A stretch of DNA of 64,000 bases from Streptomyces violascens (GTDB lineage Bacteria; Actinomycetota; Actinomycetes; Streptomycetales; Streptomycetaceae), in assembly GCF_014649955.1 (NCBI RefSeq), contig NZ_BMUA01000002.1, forward strand, positions 667,235 to 731,234. Reading direction: 5' to 3'. A model generated the notes under the pieces. It ran no database searches. It saw nothing but the letters and a program-made list of their open reading frames with translations, and was not told where the DNA came from. How positions within the stretch are numbered: the first letter of the stretch is position 1; every line of letters starts with the position of its first letter. This document shows positions 51,081-58,830 of the stretch, one piece after another. A program made the translations under genes and the position numbers.

Positions 51081-51752
51081 TCAGTAGGCGCTGTTGACGT
51101 TGTCCATCGAGCCGTACTTGTCGGCCGCGTAGTTGGCGGCGGCCGTGATGTTGGCGACCGGGTCGTAGATGTTCCACGACGTGCCGGGCACGTGGTACGC
51201 GTTGAAGGTCGGCGGGATGACCTGGAGCAGGCCCTTGGACGGGATGCCGTTGATGGCGTTGATGTCCCAGTTGTTGATGGCGTTCGGGTTGCCGGTCGAC
51301 TCGCGCATGATGTTGCGGTGCAGACCGTCGTAGGTGCCCGGAATGCCCCTGCTCTTCATGATGTCGAGGGACTGGCGGATCCAGCCGTCGAGGTTGTTCG
51401 CGTACACCGGCTTGCGGGCGGCGGAGCGGCTGGCGGCGGCCGCCTCGTCCCGCTTCTTCGCCTCGGCCGCGGCCTTCGCCTTGGCGTCCGCGTCGGCCTT
51501 CGCCTTGGCGGCGGTCTCGGCCTGCTGGGCGGCGGTGACGTGCTGCTTGGAGACGGACTCCGAAACGGTCTTCGTGCTGGCAACGGTCGCCGAGAAGGCG
51601 GCGGGCTCGGCAGCTACGGCGTTGCCCGACTGACCCGTCCCGGGGAGGACCGAGAGGGCGAGAGCGGCGGCGCCGAGGGCGGCGACACCGGCAATCGAGA
51701 TCTTGTGCGTCTGGGTCAGACGACTGTGACCAGGGTTGCTGGACTCGGGCAT
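51081..51752 (-). CDS. Secreted SLT-domain lytic transglycosylase
   Basis: 223 residues. Signal region about 1-45 (THKISIAGVAALGAAALALSVLPG). Residues about 60-110 are Ala/Lys/Glu-rich and coiled-coil-like (VTAAQQAETAAKAKADADAK). The C-terminal SLT domain (about 120-223) has the catalytic Glu in RNIMRESTGNPNAINNWD and the motifs GIPSKGLLQVIPPTFNAYH and DPVANITAAANYAADKYGSM. It cuts glycan strands of peptidoglycan. ATG at 51752 has GAAGAGG upstream. The leader carries a long inverted repeat and a pseudoknot-like element; no c-di-AMP (ydaO) riboswitch, common upstream of such genes in Streptomyces, can be recognised. Confidence 0.93.
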   Translation of the reverse strand: MPESSNPGHSRLTQTHKISIAGVAALGAAALALSVLPGTGQSGNAVAAEPAAFSATVASTKTVSESVSKQHVTAAQQAETAAKAKADADAKAKAAAEAKKRDEAAAASRSAARKPVYANNLDGWIRQSLDIMKSRGIPGTYDGLHRNIMRESTGNPNAINNWDINAINGIPSKGLLQVIPPTFNAYHVPGTSWNIYDPVANITAAANYAADKYGSMDNVNSAY

Positions 51753-51874
51753 GGCTGTGGACCTCTTCCGAATGGCGTGGACGGCGCATCGAAGCGCCGC
51801 GGCGATGGAGCCGCAGCGCTGTGCGACGGGAGCCATTGTTAGCGGCCGCAAAATCTGGTGGCAAAGGTGCTACA

Positions 51875-51973
51875 TACGAAGCCGGGTAGTGGATCACGCC
51901 CGGGCGAAAGACGGTTCGTACCCACTCTCGTCCCGCTCACACCGGCTTTATTTGTCCACTAAACGGCTTCGTA
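51875..51973 (-). repeat. Long 19-nt inverted repeat in the SLT gene leader
   Basis: TACGAAGCCGGGTAGTGGA (51875-51893) and TCCACTAAACGGCTTCGTA (51955-51973) are inverted repeats matching at 17 of 19 positions, with 61 nt between. They lie 123-221 nt upstream of the SLT start. In RNA they would form a long stem enclosing a 61-nt domain. Just beyond (51977-52011) the pairs GATGTG/CACATC and GCGTCC/GGACGC interlock as in an H-type pseudoknot. Confidence 0.65.
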
Positions 51974-52020
51974 AGTGATGTGCGTCCTATGCGCGGGCTC
52001 ACATCGGACGCGTAACAGTC

Positions 52021-53100
52021 TCACCAGGCGTTGCTGTCGCAATGCGCACGGTGAGGGTTCTCGTCCGGAAGGATGAGGTGGACGTCGCCGAACTCGTGCC
52101 ACAGGTAGAGCCTGCTCAGTGCCTGGTCGTAGGCGACGGCCAGCGCCTCGCGCCCCGCGATCGCCTCCAGCATCAGAAGGTGGGAGGCCTCCGGCTCGTG
52201 CAGCCCGGTCAGCAGGCCGTCCACCACCCGCACCCCGCGCTCCGGGGTCACCACGAGATCCGTCCAGCCCGCGGCCGCGCGCACCACCCCGTCGGCCCCG
52301 GCCGCCGACTCCAGGGCGCGCACCCCCGTAGTCCCTACAGCCACGACCCGGCCGCCCCCCGCCTTGGCGGCGTTCACCAGGCGGGCCGTAGCCCCCGGCA
52401 CCTCGAAACGCTCCGGGTGCGGCGGCTCGTGCGCCTCCGCCGACGCCACCCCCGTATGCAGCGTGACCGGCGCGAACTGCACGCCGCGCCGCACGAGCTC
52501 CGCGACCAGCTCGACCGTGAAGGGCCGCGCCGCACTCGGCATCTCCGCCGAGCCGAGCCCGCCGGGCGCCGGCAGCGCGAACACCGTCTGGTAGGCGGCG
52601 AGCGGCTGGTCCCGCTCGGTGTACCCGTACCGGATGGGCCGCCCGTGCCGGTGCAGCAGACCCGGCACATCGGCCGCGGAGACCCGCGCCCACCACAGCC
52701 GGTCCGGGCTCAGCGCCGTATCGAGCACGAGCCGCTCCCCGCCGGGCAGCGCCACCACGGCCCCCGCCCGGTCCCCGGTCCGCCGCTCGGTACTCCCCGA
52801 CGCCGCGGGCGTACGCAGCTCCACCGCCCAGCGCCCGTCCGGCCCCCGGGTCGAGAAGTGCACCACCACCGGCCGGCCCTCCACCGTCCCGTCGACCGCC
52901 GCGGGCATCGTCTGCGAGGTATTGACGACAAGCACGTCACCGGCCCGCAGCTGCCCGGCCAGATCGCGGAAGGCGTGGTGGGAGACCCGCGTGCCGCGCG
53001 ACACCATCAGCCGTACGTCGTCGCGCCCCGTCCCGCGCACCTCCGCGGGCACCGAGGCGAGCAGGTCGTCGGGCACCCGCACCACCATCGGCACGGTCAT
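52021..53100 (-). CDS. queA: QueA-like S-adenosylmethionine:tRNA ribosyltransferase-isomerase
   Basis: 359 residues. QueA transfers the ribosyl part of SAM to 7-aminomethyl-7-deazaguanine in tRNA during queuosine synthesis. Seen: LVVNTSQTMPAAVDGTVEG (about residues 59-77), the region GYTERDQPLAAYQTVFALPAPG (about 173-194), LHTGVASAE (about 226-234), TVRALESAA-type GVRALESAAG and the end SRLYLWHEFGDVHLILP. The usual PTAGLHFT motif reads SAARPFTVEL, so it is a divergent, shorter-than-normal member. No other queuosine gene lies near, and many Streptomyces lack the pathway, so another modified base or substrate is possible. It is coupled to the SDR gene by a 4-nt overlap. Confidence 0.85.
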   Translation of the reverse strand: MTVPMVVRVPDDLLASVPAEVRGTGRDDVRLMVSRGTRVSHHAFRDLAGQLRAGDVLVVNTSQTMPAAVDGTVEGRPVVVHFSTRGPDGRWAVELRTPAASGSTERRTGDRAGAVVALPGGERLVLDTALSPDRLWWARVSAADVPGLLHRHGRPIRYGYTERDQPLAAYQTVFALPAPGGLGSAEMPSAARPFTVELVAELVRRGVQFAPVTLHTGVASAEAHEPPHPERFEVPGATARLVNAAKAGGGRVVAVGTTGVRALESAAGADGVVRAAAGWTDLVVTPERGVRVVDGLLTGLHEPEASHLLMLEAIAGREALAVAYDQALSRLYLWHEFGDVHLILPDENPHRAHCDSNAW

Positions 53101-53807
53101 CGGGTCACCTCCACAAGGCCCTCCGTAAGAGAGGGGGCGCTGTAGCGCCCGCTCGCCGGCCGCTCGTCGAGCAGCCGCAGGAATCCCGGCACCACCGTCG
53201 AGGGCTCCGGCCGACCCGACTCGTCGCCCGGCACCGCCGCCGCGTACAGGTCGGTGCGCATGTCGCCCGGGTCCACCGCCCACACCCGAAGCCCCGGCTC
53301 CTCCGCGGCGAGCACCGCCGCCAGCTGGTCCAGGGCCGCCTTCGAGGCCCCGTACCCGCCCCATGTCCCGTACGCCTCGACCGCCGCGTCCGAACTGACC
53401 GCGACCACCGCGCCCACGGAAGACTCCCGCAGCAGTGGCAGCGCCTCCTGTACGAGGCCGAGCGCCGCGACCACATTGGTCTCCAGGGCCGCCCGCAGGC
53501 CGGCCAGGTCCAGCTCATCGAGCCGTACGAGCGGCTCGGCGCCCAGCGCGGAGGCGTTGTTCACCAGCAGGTCGAGCCCGCCCAGGTCCCGGGCCGCGGC
53601 CACCAGCTCCGCGCGGTGCCCCGCGTCGGTGACGTCCCCGGGCAGCGCCACGACCTTCGTCCCGTACGTATCGAGCCCGCGCGCCGCCTCCTCGAGTACG
53701 GGAGGGGTCCTGGCATCGAGGACCAGGTCCCAGCCCCGCTCCGCCAGCGCCCCGGCGAGCGCCCGTCCGAGCCCCTTCGAGGCCCCCGTGATGATCGCAA
53801 CCGGCAT
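53097..53807 (-). CDS. SDR family oxidoreductase coupled to queA-like gene
   Basis: 236 residues. Cofactor motif AIITGASKGLGRALAGALAERG (about 4-25), DARTPPVLEEAA after strand 2, LLVNNASALG (NNAS, about 83-92), and catalytic Tyr-Lys in WGGYGASKAALDQLAAVLA (Tyr about 151). The C-terminus is shortened and carries RVWAVDPGDMRTDLY. ATG at 53807 follows AGAGGGG. It precedes the QueA-like gene with overlapping stop and start, indicating a shared pathway, whose nature is unknown. Confidence 0.9.
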   Translation of the reverse strand: MPVAIITGASKGLGRALAGALAERGWDLVLDARTPPVLEEAARGLDTYGTKVVALPGDVTDAGHRAELVAAARDLGGLDLLVNNASALGAEPLVRLDELDLAGLRAALETNVVAALGLVQEALPLLRESSVGAVVAVSSDAAVEAYGTWGGYGASKAALDQLAAVLAAEEPGLRVWAVDPGDMRTDLYAAAVPGDESGRPEPSTVVPGFLRLLDERPASGRYSAPSLTEGLVEVTR

Positions 53808-53992
53808 GATGACCAACCCCTCTGTCACGTCGATCCGTGCGTCGATGCGTTCAGAGTGGCTCCCGGTGCTCCCCGGCCGCCTCGGACGCGGGCCCCACCC
53901 CGGCAAGGCACTTCGACCTAGGCCCGGCGACCTAATCAGCGGGGGGCCACAGGCCGAGGCGCGCTGTCACACCCCGCCGGTACGGTGACCAC

Positions 53993-55192
53993 ATGAGCCG
54001 CTCCCGTCCTGCGCACGCCCCCGGACCAGGGGAGACCCCGTCACCGAGCGCGGGCCTCGCCGCCGTGAGCACCGCCCTGCTCGCCATGAGCAGGCACCTG
54101 GAGGTCGGTGACGTCCTCAAGACGATCACCGCGTCGGCGCGCGAGCTGCTCGACGCGGAGTACGCGGCGCTCGGCGTGCCCGACGACCACGGAGGCTTCG
54201 CCCAGTTCGTGGTCGACGGGGTGAGCGACGAGCAGTGGCGGGCGATCGGGCCGCTGCCGCGCCAGCACGGCATCCTGGCCGCGATGCTCCACGAGGAGAA
54301 GGCCGAGCGCCTCGCCGACGTCCGCAAGGACCCGCGCTTCGAGGGCTGGCCCTCCGCCCACCCCGACATGTCCGACTTCCTGGGCATGCCGATCCGCGAC
54401 GGCGAGGAGACGCTCGGCGCCCTCTTCCTCGCCAACAAGCGCTGCCCCAAGGTCTCCCTCTCCCGCAGGGGCGACCGCTGCGGCTTCACCGAGCACGACG
54501 AGGAGCTGCTCCGCCTGCTCGCCCAGCACGCCGCGATCGCCCTCACCAATGCCCGCCTGTACGAGCGCAGCCGCGAGCTGACCATCGCCGAGGAGCGCTC
54601 CCGGCTCGCCCACGAGCTGCACGACGCGGTCAGCCAGAAGCTCTTCTCGCTCCGCCTCACCGCCCAGGCGGCCGCCACCCTGGTGGACCGCGACCCGGTG
54701 CGCGCCAAGGGCGAGCTCCAGCAGGTCGCGGCCCTGGCGGCGGAAGCCGCCGACGAACTGCGCGCCGCCGTGGTCGAGTTGAGGCCGGCGGCCCTGGAGG
54801 AGGACGGTCTGGTGCACACCCTGCGCACCCAGATCCAGGTCCTCGACCGGGCCCACGCGGCCCGCGTCACCTTCGACAACCAAGGGGTGCGCGCGCTGCC
54901 GCCGGCCCAGGAGGAGGCCCTGCTCCGGGTCGCCCAGGAGGCCCTGCACAACGCGCTGCGCCACTCCGGCGCCGGCCGGGTCGACGTCGTCCTGGAGCGG
55001 CGCGGCCAGGGCGCGGTCCTGCGGATCACCGACAACGGCCGGGGCTTCGAGCCGAGCCGGGTCCGCCGCGCGGGCCGCCACCTCGGCCTGGTGTCGATGC
55101 GGCACCGGGCGAGCGGCGTCGGCGGCAGGCTCACCGTGCAATCGGCACCCGGCGAGGGCGCCACGATCGAGATGGAGGTCCCCGGTGGCTGA
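53993..55192 (+). CDS. GAF-domain sensor histidine kinase (NarL-type)
   Basis: 399 residues without membrane segments. The GAF domain spans about residues 25-185 (HLEVGDVLKTITASARELLDAEYAALGV ... MPIRDGEETLGALFLANK), with Cys residues at KRCPKVS and DRCGF that could bind a cofactor. The HisKA_3 dimerisation helix is EERSRLAHELHDAVSQKLFSL (His about 209), and the HATPase_c domain begins about 290 with LLRVAQEALHNALRHSGA and continues ITDNGRGFEPSR. Its stop overlaps the response regulator start by 8 nt. Confidence 0.95.
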   Translation: MSRSRPAHAPGPGETPSPSAGLAAVSTALLAMSRHLEVGDVLKTITASARELLDAEYAALGVPDDHGGFAQFVVDGVSDEQWRAIGPLPRQHGILAAMLHEEKAERLADVRKDPRFEGWPSAHPDMSDFLGMPIRDGEETLGALFLANKRCPKVSLSRRGDRCGFTEHDEELLRLLAQHAAIALTNARLYERSRELTIAEERSRLAHELHDAVSQKLFSLRLTAQAAATLVDRDPVRAKGELQQVAALAAEAADELRAAVVELRPAALEEDGLVHTLRTQIQVLDRAHAARVTFDNQGVRALPPAQEEALLRVAQEALHNALRHSGAGRVDVVLERRGQGAVLRITDNGRGFEPSRVRRAGRHLGLVSMRHRASGVGGRLTVQSAPGEGATIEMEVPGG

Positions 55193-55829
55193 CAAGGTGA
55201 TCAGGGTCCTGCTCGTGGACGACCACCAGGTGGTCCGCCGAGGGCTGCGTACGTTCCTGGAAGTACAGGACGACATAGAGGTGGTGGGGGAGGCCTCCGA
55301 CGGCGCCGAGGGCGTGGCCCGCGCCGAGGAGCTGAAGCCGGACGTCGTCCTGATGGACGTGAAGATGCCGGGCATGGACGGCATCGAGGCCCTGCGCAAG
55401 CTCCGCGAGCTCGCCAACGGGGCCAAGGTCCTCATCGTCACCAGCTTCACCGAGCAGCGCACCGTGGTCCCCGCCCTGCGCGCCGGCGCGTCCGGCTACG
55501 TATACAAGGACGTCGACCCGGACGCGCTGGCCGGAGCGATCCGCTCGGTGCACGCCGGCCATGTGCTGCTCCAGCCCGAGGTCGCGGGCGCCCTGCTCAG
55601 CCAGGAAGAGGGGCACGGCGGCACCGGCCGCGGCTCGACCCTCACCGAGCGGGAGAAGGAGGTCCTGGCCCTGATCGCCGACGGCCGCTCCAACCGCGAG
55701 ATCGCCCGCCACCTCGTGCTGTCCGAGAAGACCGTCAAGACCCACGTCTCCAACATCCTGATGAAGCTGGACCTGGCCGACCGCACGCAGGCCGCGCTGT
55801 GGGCCGTACGGCACGGCGTGACGGGCTGA
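55185..55829 (+). CDS. NarL/FixJ-type response regulator
   Basis: 214 residues. The receiver domain has VLLVDDHQVVRRGLRTFLE (acidic pair about 11-12), phosphorylation Asp in DVVLMDVKMPGMDG (about 57) and the Lys in YVYKDVDPDAL (about 109). The LuxR helix-turn-helix is LTEREKEVLALIADGRSNREIARHLVLSEKTVKTHVSNILMKL (about 149-191). GTG at 55185. Partner of the GAF kinase; the next gene on the same strand is the chaplin chpE, a possible target. Confidence 0.95.
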   Translation: MADKVIRVLLVDDHQVVRRGLRTFLEVQDDIEVVGEASDGAEGVARAEELKPDVVLMDVKMPGMDGIEALRKLRELANGAKVLIVTSFTEQRTVVPALRAGASGYVYKDVDPDALAGAIRSVHAGHVLLQPEVAGALLSQEEGHGGTGRGSTLTEREKEVLALIADGRSNREIARHLVLSEKTVKTHVSNILMKLDLADRTQAALWAVRHGVTG

Positions 55830-55851
55830 TCGGACTGTCCGACATACGTAA

Positions 55852-55872
55852 ACCGGATCGTCATCATCCGGT
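55852..55872 (+). promoter_or_regulatory. Inverted repeat between the response regulator and chpE
   Basis: ACCGGAT (55852-55858) and ATCCGGT (55866-55872) with a 7-nt spacer, a perfect repeat located 23 nt after the regulator stop and 119 nt before chpE. It could be a binding site for the regulator at the chpE promoter or a weak terminator. Confidence 0.5.
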
Positions 55873-55990
55873 GCAAGATTCATACCGTCGTGTGGATGTC
55901 ACCCACATAGCGCATCCCCCTGGTGGCGGCGGCCGTTCTCCAGGCATGCCGCGGCGGTTGGCCGCGGCGAAGACCAGGAGGATCCAGAAC

Positions 55991-56227
55991 ATGAAGCTCA
56001 ACAAGGCTCTCGCCGTCACCGTGCTCGCCGGCGGCGCCCTCGCCGCTGCGACCGGCGCCGCCTCCGCCGACGGGGTGGCCAACGGCAAGGCCGAGCACTC
56101 CCCGGGCATCGTCTCCGGCAACCTGACCCAGGTGCCGGTGCACGTCCCGGTGAACGTCGCGGGCAACACGCTCAACGTGGTCGGCCTGCTCAACCCGGCC
56201 TTCGGGAACGAGGCCTCCAACAGCTGA
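55991..56227 (+). CDS. chpE: Short chaplin ChpE (cysteine-free)
   Basis: 78 residues: a signal peptide (about 1-26, KALAVTVLAGGALAAATGAASA) and one chaplin domain. The domain has SPGIVSGNLTQVPVHVPVNV (about 37-56) and AGNTLNVVGLLNPAFGN (about 57-73). The two Cys found in most chaplin domains (VCGNT and GNxC) are replaced by Ala and Glu/Ala, as in ChpE of S. coelicolor. Chaplins assemble into amyloid-like films that lower surface tension and coat aerial hyphae. AGGAGG lies 9 nt before the ATG. It sits directly downstream of a two-component system. Confidence 0.93.
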   Translation: MKLNKALAVTVLAGGALAAATGAASADGVANGKAEHSPGIVSGNLTQVPVHVPVNVAGNTLNVVGLLNPAFGNEASNS

Positions 56228-56255
56228 CCGGCCCCGCGCCTGCGCAGTGACCTCC

Positions 56256-56280
56256 GGCCCCCGGGTTCCACCCGGGGGCC
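56256..56280 (+). terminator. Hairpin after chpE
   Basis: GGCCCCCGGG, loop TTCCA, CCCGGGGGCC: perfect 10-bp stem 29 nt after the chpE stop. It also faces the end of the convergent hypothetical gene. Confidence 0.82.
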
Positions 56281-56359
56281 GGTCCCTTGCCCGGCCCGTT
56301 TCGGCCCCGGGCCCCGGGCGCGCAAGGCTCCGGCCCCCGAGGCGCAGGCCCGCGAGACC

Positions 56360-57145
56360 TCAGCCCCGCTCCCGCTCCTCCACATACGCGTTGTACGCCG
56401 CGACCCTGGCCCGCCGGGCCACCCGCTCGACCGGGCGCAGCAGCTCGCCCCGCGCCGCGATCTCCGAGGCGCTCACCGCGCCCCCGTGCCCGCTCTCGTA
56501 CGCAAGGGACACCAGGAGCCCGACCCGCCGGGCCAACTCCAGCACCCGTACCGCGCGCGGCGGATAGCCCGGCGCGAGCACCTCCTCGTCGGGGCCCTCG
56601 GCCCGTGCCCGGTACGCGTCGATCGCGGCGGCCGCGGCCGGACCCGAGCCCGCCACGTCGAGCCGGCTGAGCGCGACCGTCGCCTCCCGCAGCGCCTCCG
56701 CCAGCTCGCGCTCGGCCTCCCCGAGCGAGGGCACGTCCGCGGGCGGCGCCTCGCGCACCGCCAGGCAGTGCCAGACCACCTGTGTGTGCACATCCCCGGC
56801 GGGCCCGGCCTCGTACAGCTCGGGCACGAGACCGTAGGGCGCCCCGAACCCGACCACGGCCTCCTCGGCCTCAAGGGCGCGCGCGTTGAACTCCGGGGGA
56901 CCGCTGAGCCCCAGCGGATGCCCCGCCGCCGGGAGCGCGACCCGCCAGCCGGTCACCCCGAGGGTGCGCAGCCGGCCGAGCGCCAGAGTGAGCCCCACCG
57001 GCCCGGATTCACCGGGCAGCCCCTCCACGCGGTGCACCGCGTCGTCCCCGACGATTGCGATCGCCGCGTCGTCCGGCGAGACATTTCCGGCCAACAGGGC
57101 ATTTCCCCAAGCAGCCAGCCGACCTGAACGTGGTTCCGAGAACAT
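56360..57145 (-). CDS. Conserved hypothetical protein
   Basis: 261 residues, soluble. The N-terminal half (about 20-130) reads as an alternating beta/alpha domain: LAGNVSPDDAAIAIVGDDAVHRVEGL, VGLTLALGRLRTLGVTGWRVALPAAGHPLGLSGPPEFNARALEAEEAV. The second half is helical (GEAERELAEALREATVALSRLD, YPPRAVRVLELARRVGLLVSLAYE). I recognise no catalytic motif; similar Streptomyces proteins are annotated only as hypothetical. Start ATG at 57145 with MFSEPRSGRLAAWGNALLAG. A MITE-like element begins 32 nt upstream of the start and may affect its promoter. Confidence 0.83.
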   Translation of the reverse strand: MFSEPRSGRLAAWGNALLAGNVSPDDAAIAIVGDDAVHRVEGLPGESGPVGLTLALGRLRTLGVTGWRVALPAAGHPLGLSGPPEFNARALEAEEAVVGFGAPYGLVPELYEAGPAGDVHTQVVWHCLAVREAPPADVPSLGEAERELAEALREATVALSRLDVAGSGPAAAAAIDAYRARAEGPDEEVLAPGYPPRAVRVLELARRVGLLVSLAYESGHGGAVSASEIAARGELLRPVERVARRARVAAYNAYVEERERG

Positions 57146-57177
57146 GCCTCCACCCTAGGGAAGCCGCCGAGACGGAC

Positions 57178-57370
57178 CTAGGCCCTGCCCGACGGATCTT
57201 GTCCGGGACGCGCGGCCCTGGCACGCCCTCCCCCAAGGCCATATGGGCCAGGGGCCCCCATCGCGTCGCCACCCTCTCCGCCTCGCAGCTGGACGCACCA
57301 GGCCCCCGCTCAACGGCGCCGCAGAGACAAGGCATCTCGCGGGCGACCAGATCCGCCGGACAGACCCTAG
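57178..57370. mobile_element. MITE-like element (IS-derived ends, CTAG duplication)
   Basis: A 185-bp segment flanked by CTAG on both sides (57178-57181 and 57367-57370). Its ends are inverted repeats: left GCCCTGCCCGACGGATCT, right (reverse complement) GGTCTGTCCGGCGGATCT, continuing to TTGTC/GGTC, with 17 of 22 positions equal. The ends resemble those of Streptomyces IS5-family elements, as I recall, and CTAG is a target duplication used by that group. No transposase gene is inside. It lies in the 336-base gap between the hypothetical gene and the ABC ATPase gene. Confidence 0.62.
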
Positions 57371-57481
57371 AGGCGGGATCACTTCGCCAGTGGCGTAGGT
57401 TTTCCCTGGGGACCGCGCCCACAGGCGCCCCCGGCAAGCACTCGCGAACTCAAGACGATGGCATGGGGAGACAACGCGCTC

Positions 57482-58273
57482 ATGAGCGATGTACTGGAGC
57501 TGGTGGACGTATCCGTGGTCCGCGACGGACGCGCTCTGGTGGACGACGTCTCCTGGTCGGTCAAGGAAGGCGAGCGCTGGGTCATCCTCGGGCCCAACGG
57601 CGCCGGCAAGACCACCCTCCTCAACATCGCCTCCAGCTACCTCTTCCCGAGCACCGGCACCGCCAAGATCCTCGGTGAACGGCTCGGCAAGGTGGACGTC
57701 TTCGAGCTGCGCCCGCGCATCGGCATGGCCGGCATCGCCATGGCCGACAAGCTCCCCAAGCGCCAGACCGTCCTGCAGACCGTGCTCACCGCCGCGTACG
57801 GCATGACCGCCACCTGGCAGGAGGAGTACGACGCCGTCGACGAGGACCGCGCCCGCGCCTTCCTCGACCGGCTCGGCATGACGGACTTCGTGGACCGCAA
57901 GTTCGGCACGCTCTCCGAGGGCGAGCGCAAGCGCACCCTGATCGCCCGCGCCATGATGACCGACCCCGAGCTCCTCCTCCTCGACGAGCCCGCCGCCGGC
58001 CTCGACCTCGGCGGCCGCGAGGACCTGGTCCGGCGCCTGGGCCGGCTCGCCCGCGACCCGTACGCGCCCTCGATGGTGATGGTCACCCACCACGTCGAGG
58101 AGATCGCCCCCGGCTTCACCCACGTCCTCATGATCCGCCAGGGCAAGGTCCTCGCCGCCGGCCCCATGGAGACCGAGCTCACCTCCCGCAACCTCTCCCT
58201 CTGCTTCGGCCTCCCGCTCCTCGTCGAGCACCGCGGCGACCGCTACACAGCGACCGGCCTCCCCCTCGGCTAG
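57482..58273 (+). CDS. Stand-alone ABC transporter ATP-binding protein
   Basis: 263 residues. Walker A LGPNGAGKTTLLN (about 41-53), signature LSEGERKRTLIARAM (about 141-155), Walker B LLLLDEPAAGLDLGG (about 161-175) and switch His in MVTHHVEEI (about 195). The insertion after Walker A, LGERLGKVDVFELRPRIGMAG, and the end LPLLVEHRGDRYTATGLPLG resemble the YlmA/ModF-like ATPases without a permease partner. ATG at 57482 follows GGGGAGACAACGCGCTC; an in-frame ATG at 57458 is possible. No permease gene is adjacent. Confidence 0.9.
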   Translation: MSDVLELVDVSVVRDGRALVDDVSWSVKEGERWVILGPNGAGKTTLLNIASSYLFPSTGTAKILGERLGKVDVFELRPRIGMAGIAMADKLPKRQTVLQTVLTAAYGMTATWQEEYDAVDEDRARAFLDRLGMTDFVDRKFGTLSEGERKRTLIARAMMTDPELLLLDEPAAGLDLGGREDLVRRLGRLARDPYAPSMVMVTHHVEEIAPGFTHVLMIRQGKVLAAGPMETELTSRNLSLCFGLPLLVEHRGDRYTATGLPLG

Positions 58274-58322
58274 GGCCTTGGTGCACTGTCGGTGAGGGGA
58301 CACCCGGACCTACCATGACCTT

Positions 58323-58751
58323 GTGGACATCGAGGCATGGGTGTGGTGGCTGATAGGCGCGGCAGCTCTGGGCATTCCCCTCGTTCTGACCGCCATGCCC
58401 GAGTTCGGCATGATGGCGGTCGGCGCGGTCGCCGCCGCCATAGGCGCGGGCTTCGGACTCGGGCCCGTCGCCCAGGTCCTCGTCTTCGTGGTCGTCTCGG
58501 TCGCCCTCGTCTCCGTCGTACGGCCCATCGCCGCCCGCCACCGCGCCCAGCGTCCCCAACTCGCCACCGGCACCGAGGCGTTGAAGGGCCGTCAGGCCGT
58601 CGTCCTGGAACGGGTCGACGCCGGCGGCGGCCGGATCAAACTCGCGGGCGAGGTCTGGTCGGCCCGTGCGCTCGACACGGAACAGGTTTACGAACCGGGC
58701 CACCAGGTCGACGTCGTCGAGATCGACGGAGCCACTGCCATCGTCATGTGA
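58323..58751 (+). CDS. NfeD family membrane protein
   Basis: 142 residues starting at GTG. Two to three membrane helices (about 5-70: WWLIGAAALGIPLVL, MMAVGAVAAAIGAGFGLG, VLVFVVVSVALVSVV), then an OB-fold NfeD domain (about 82-142, LKGRQAVVLERVDAGGGRIKLAGEVWSARA). NfeD-like proteins work with SPFH proteins in membrane microdomains, and the SPFH gene follows 79 nt later. The truncated form without the protease domain is seen here. Confidence 0.92.
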   Translation: MDIEAWVWWLIGAAALGIPLVLTAMPEFGMMAVGAVAAAIGAGFGLGPVAQVLVFVVVSVALVSVVRPIAARHRAQRPQLATGTEALKGRQAVVLERVDAGGGRIKLAGEVWSARALDTEQVYEPGHQVDVVEIDGATAIVM

Positions 58752-58830
58752 ACCATGCCAGGATCATCGGGTCCGGTAACTCCCAACGTTTCCAGGGCCA
58801 TCCGAGAGCAAGAAGGGCACGGGGTACGCG

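Noticed and set aside
51753..52020. ydaO c-di-AMP riboswitch upstream of the SLT gene
   Set aside because: Searched by eye for the conserved GGGGAACC-type core on the minus strand and did not find it.
57146..57481. Complete insertion sequence
   Set aside because: The 185-bp segment is too short for a transposase gene; only terminal repeats remain, so it is called MITE-like.
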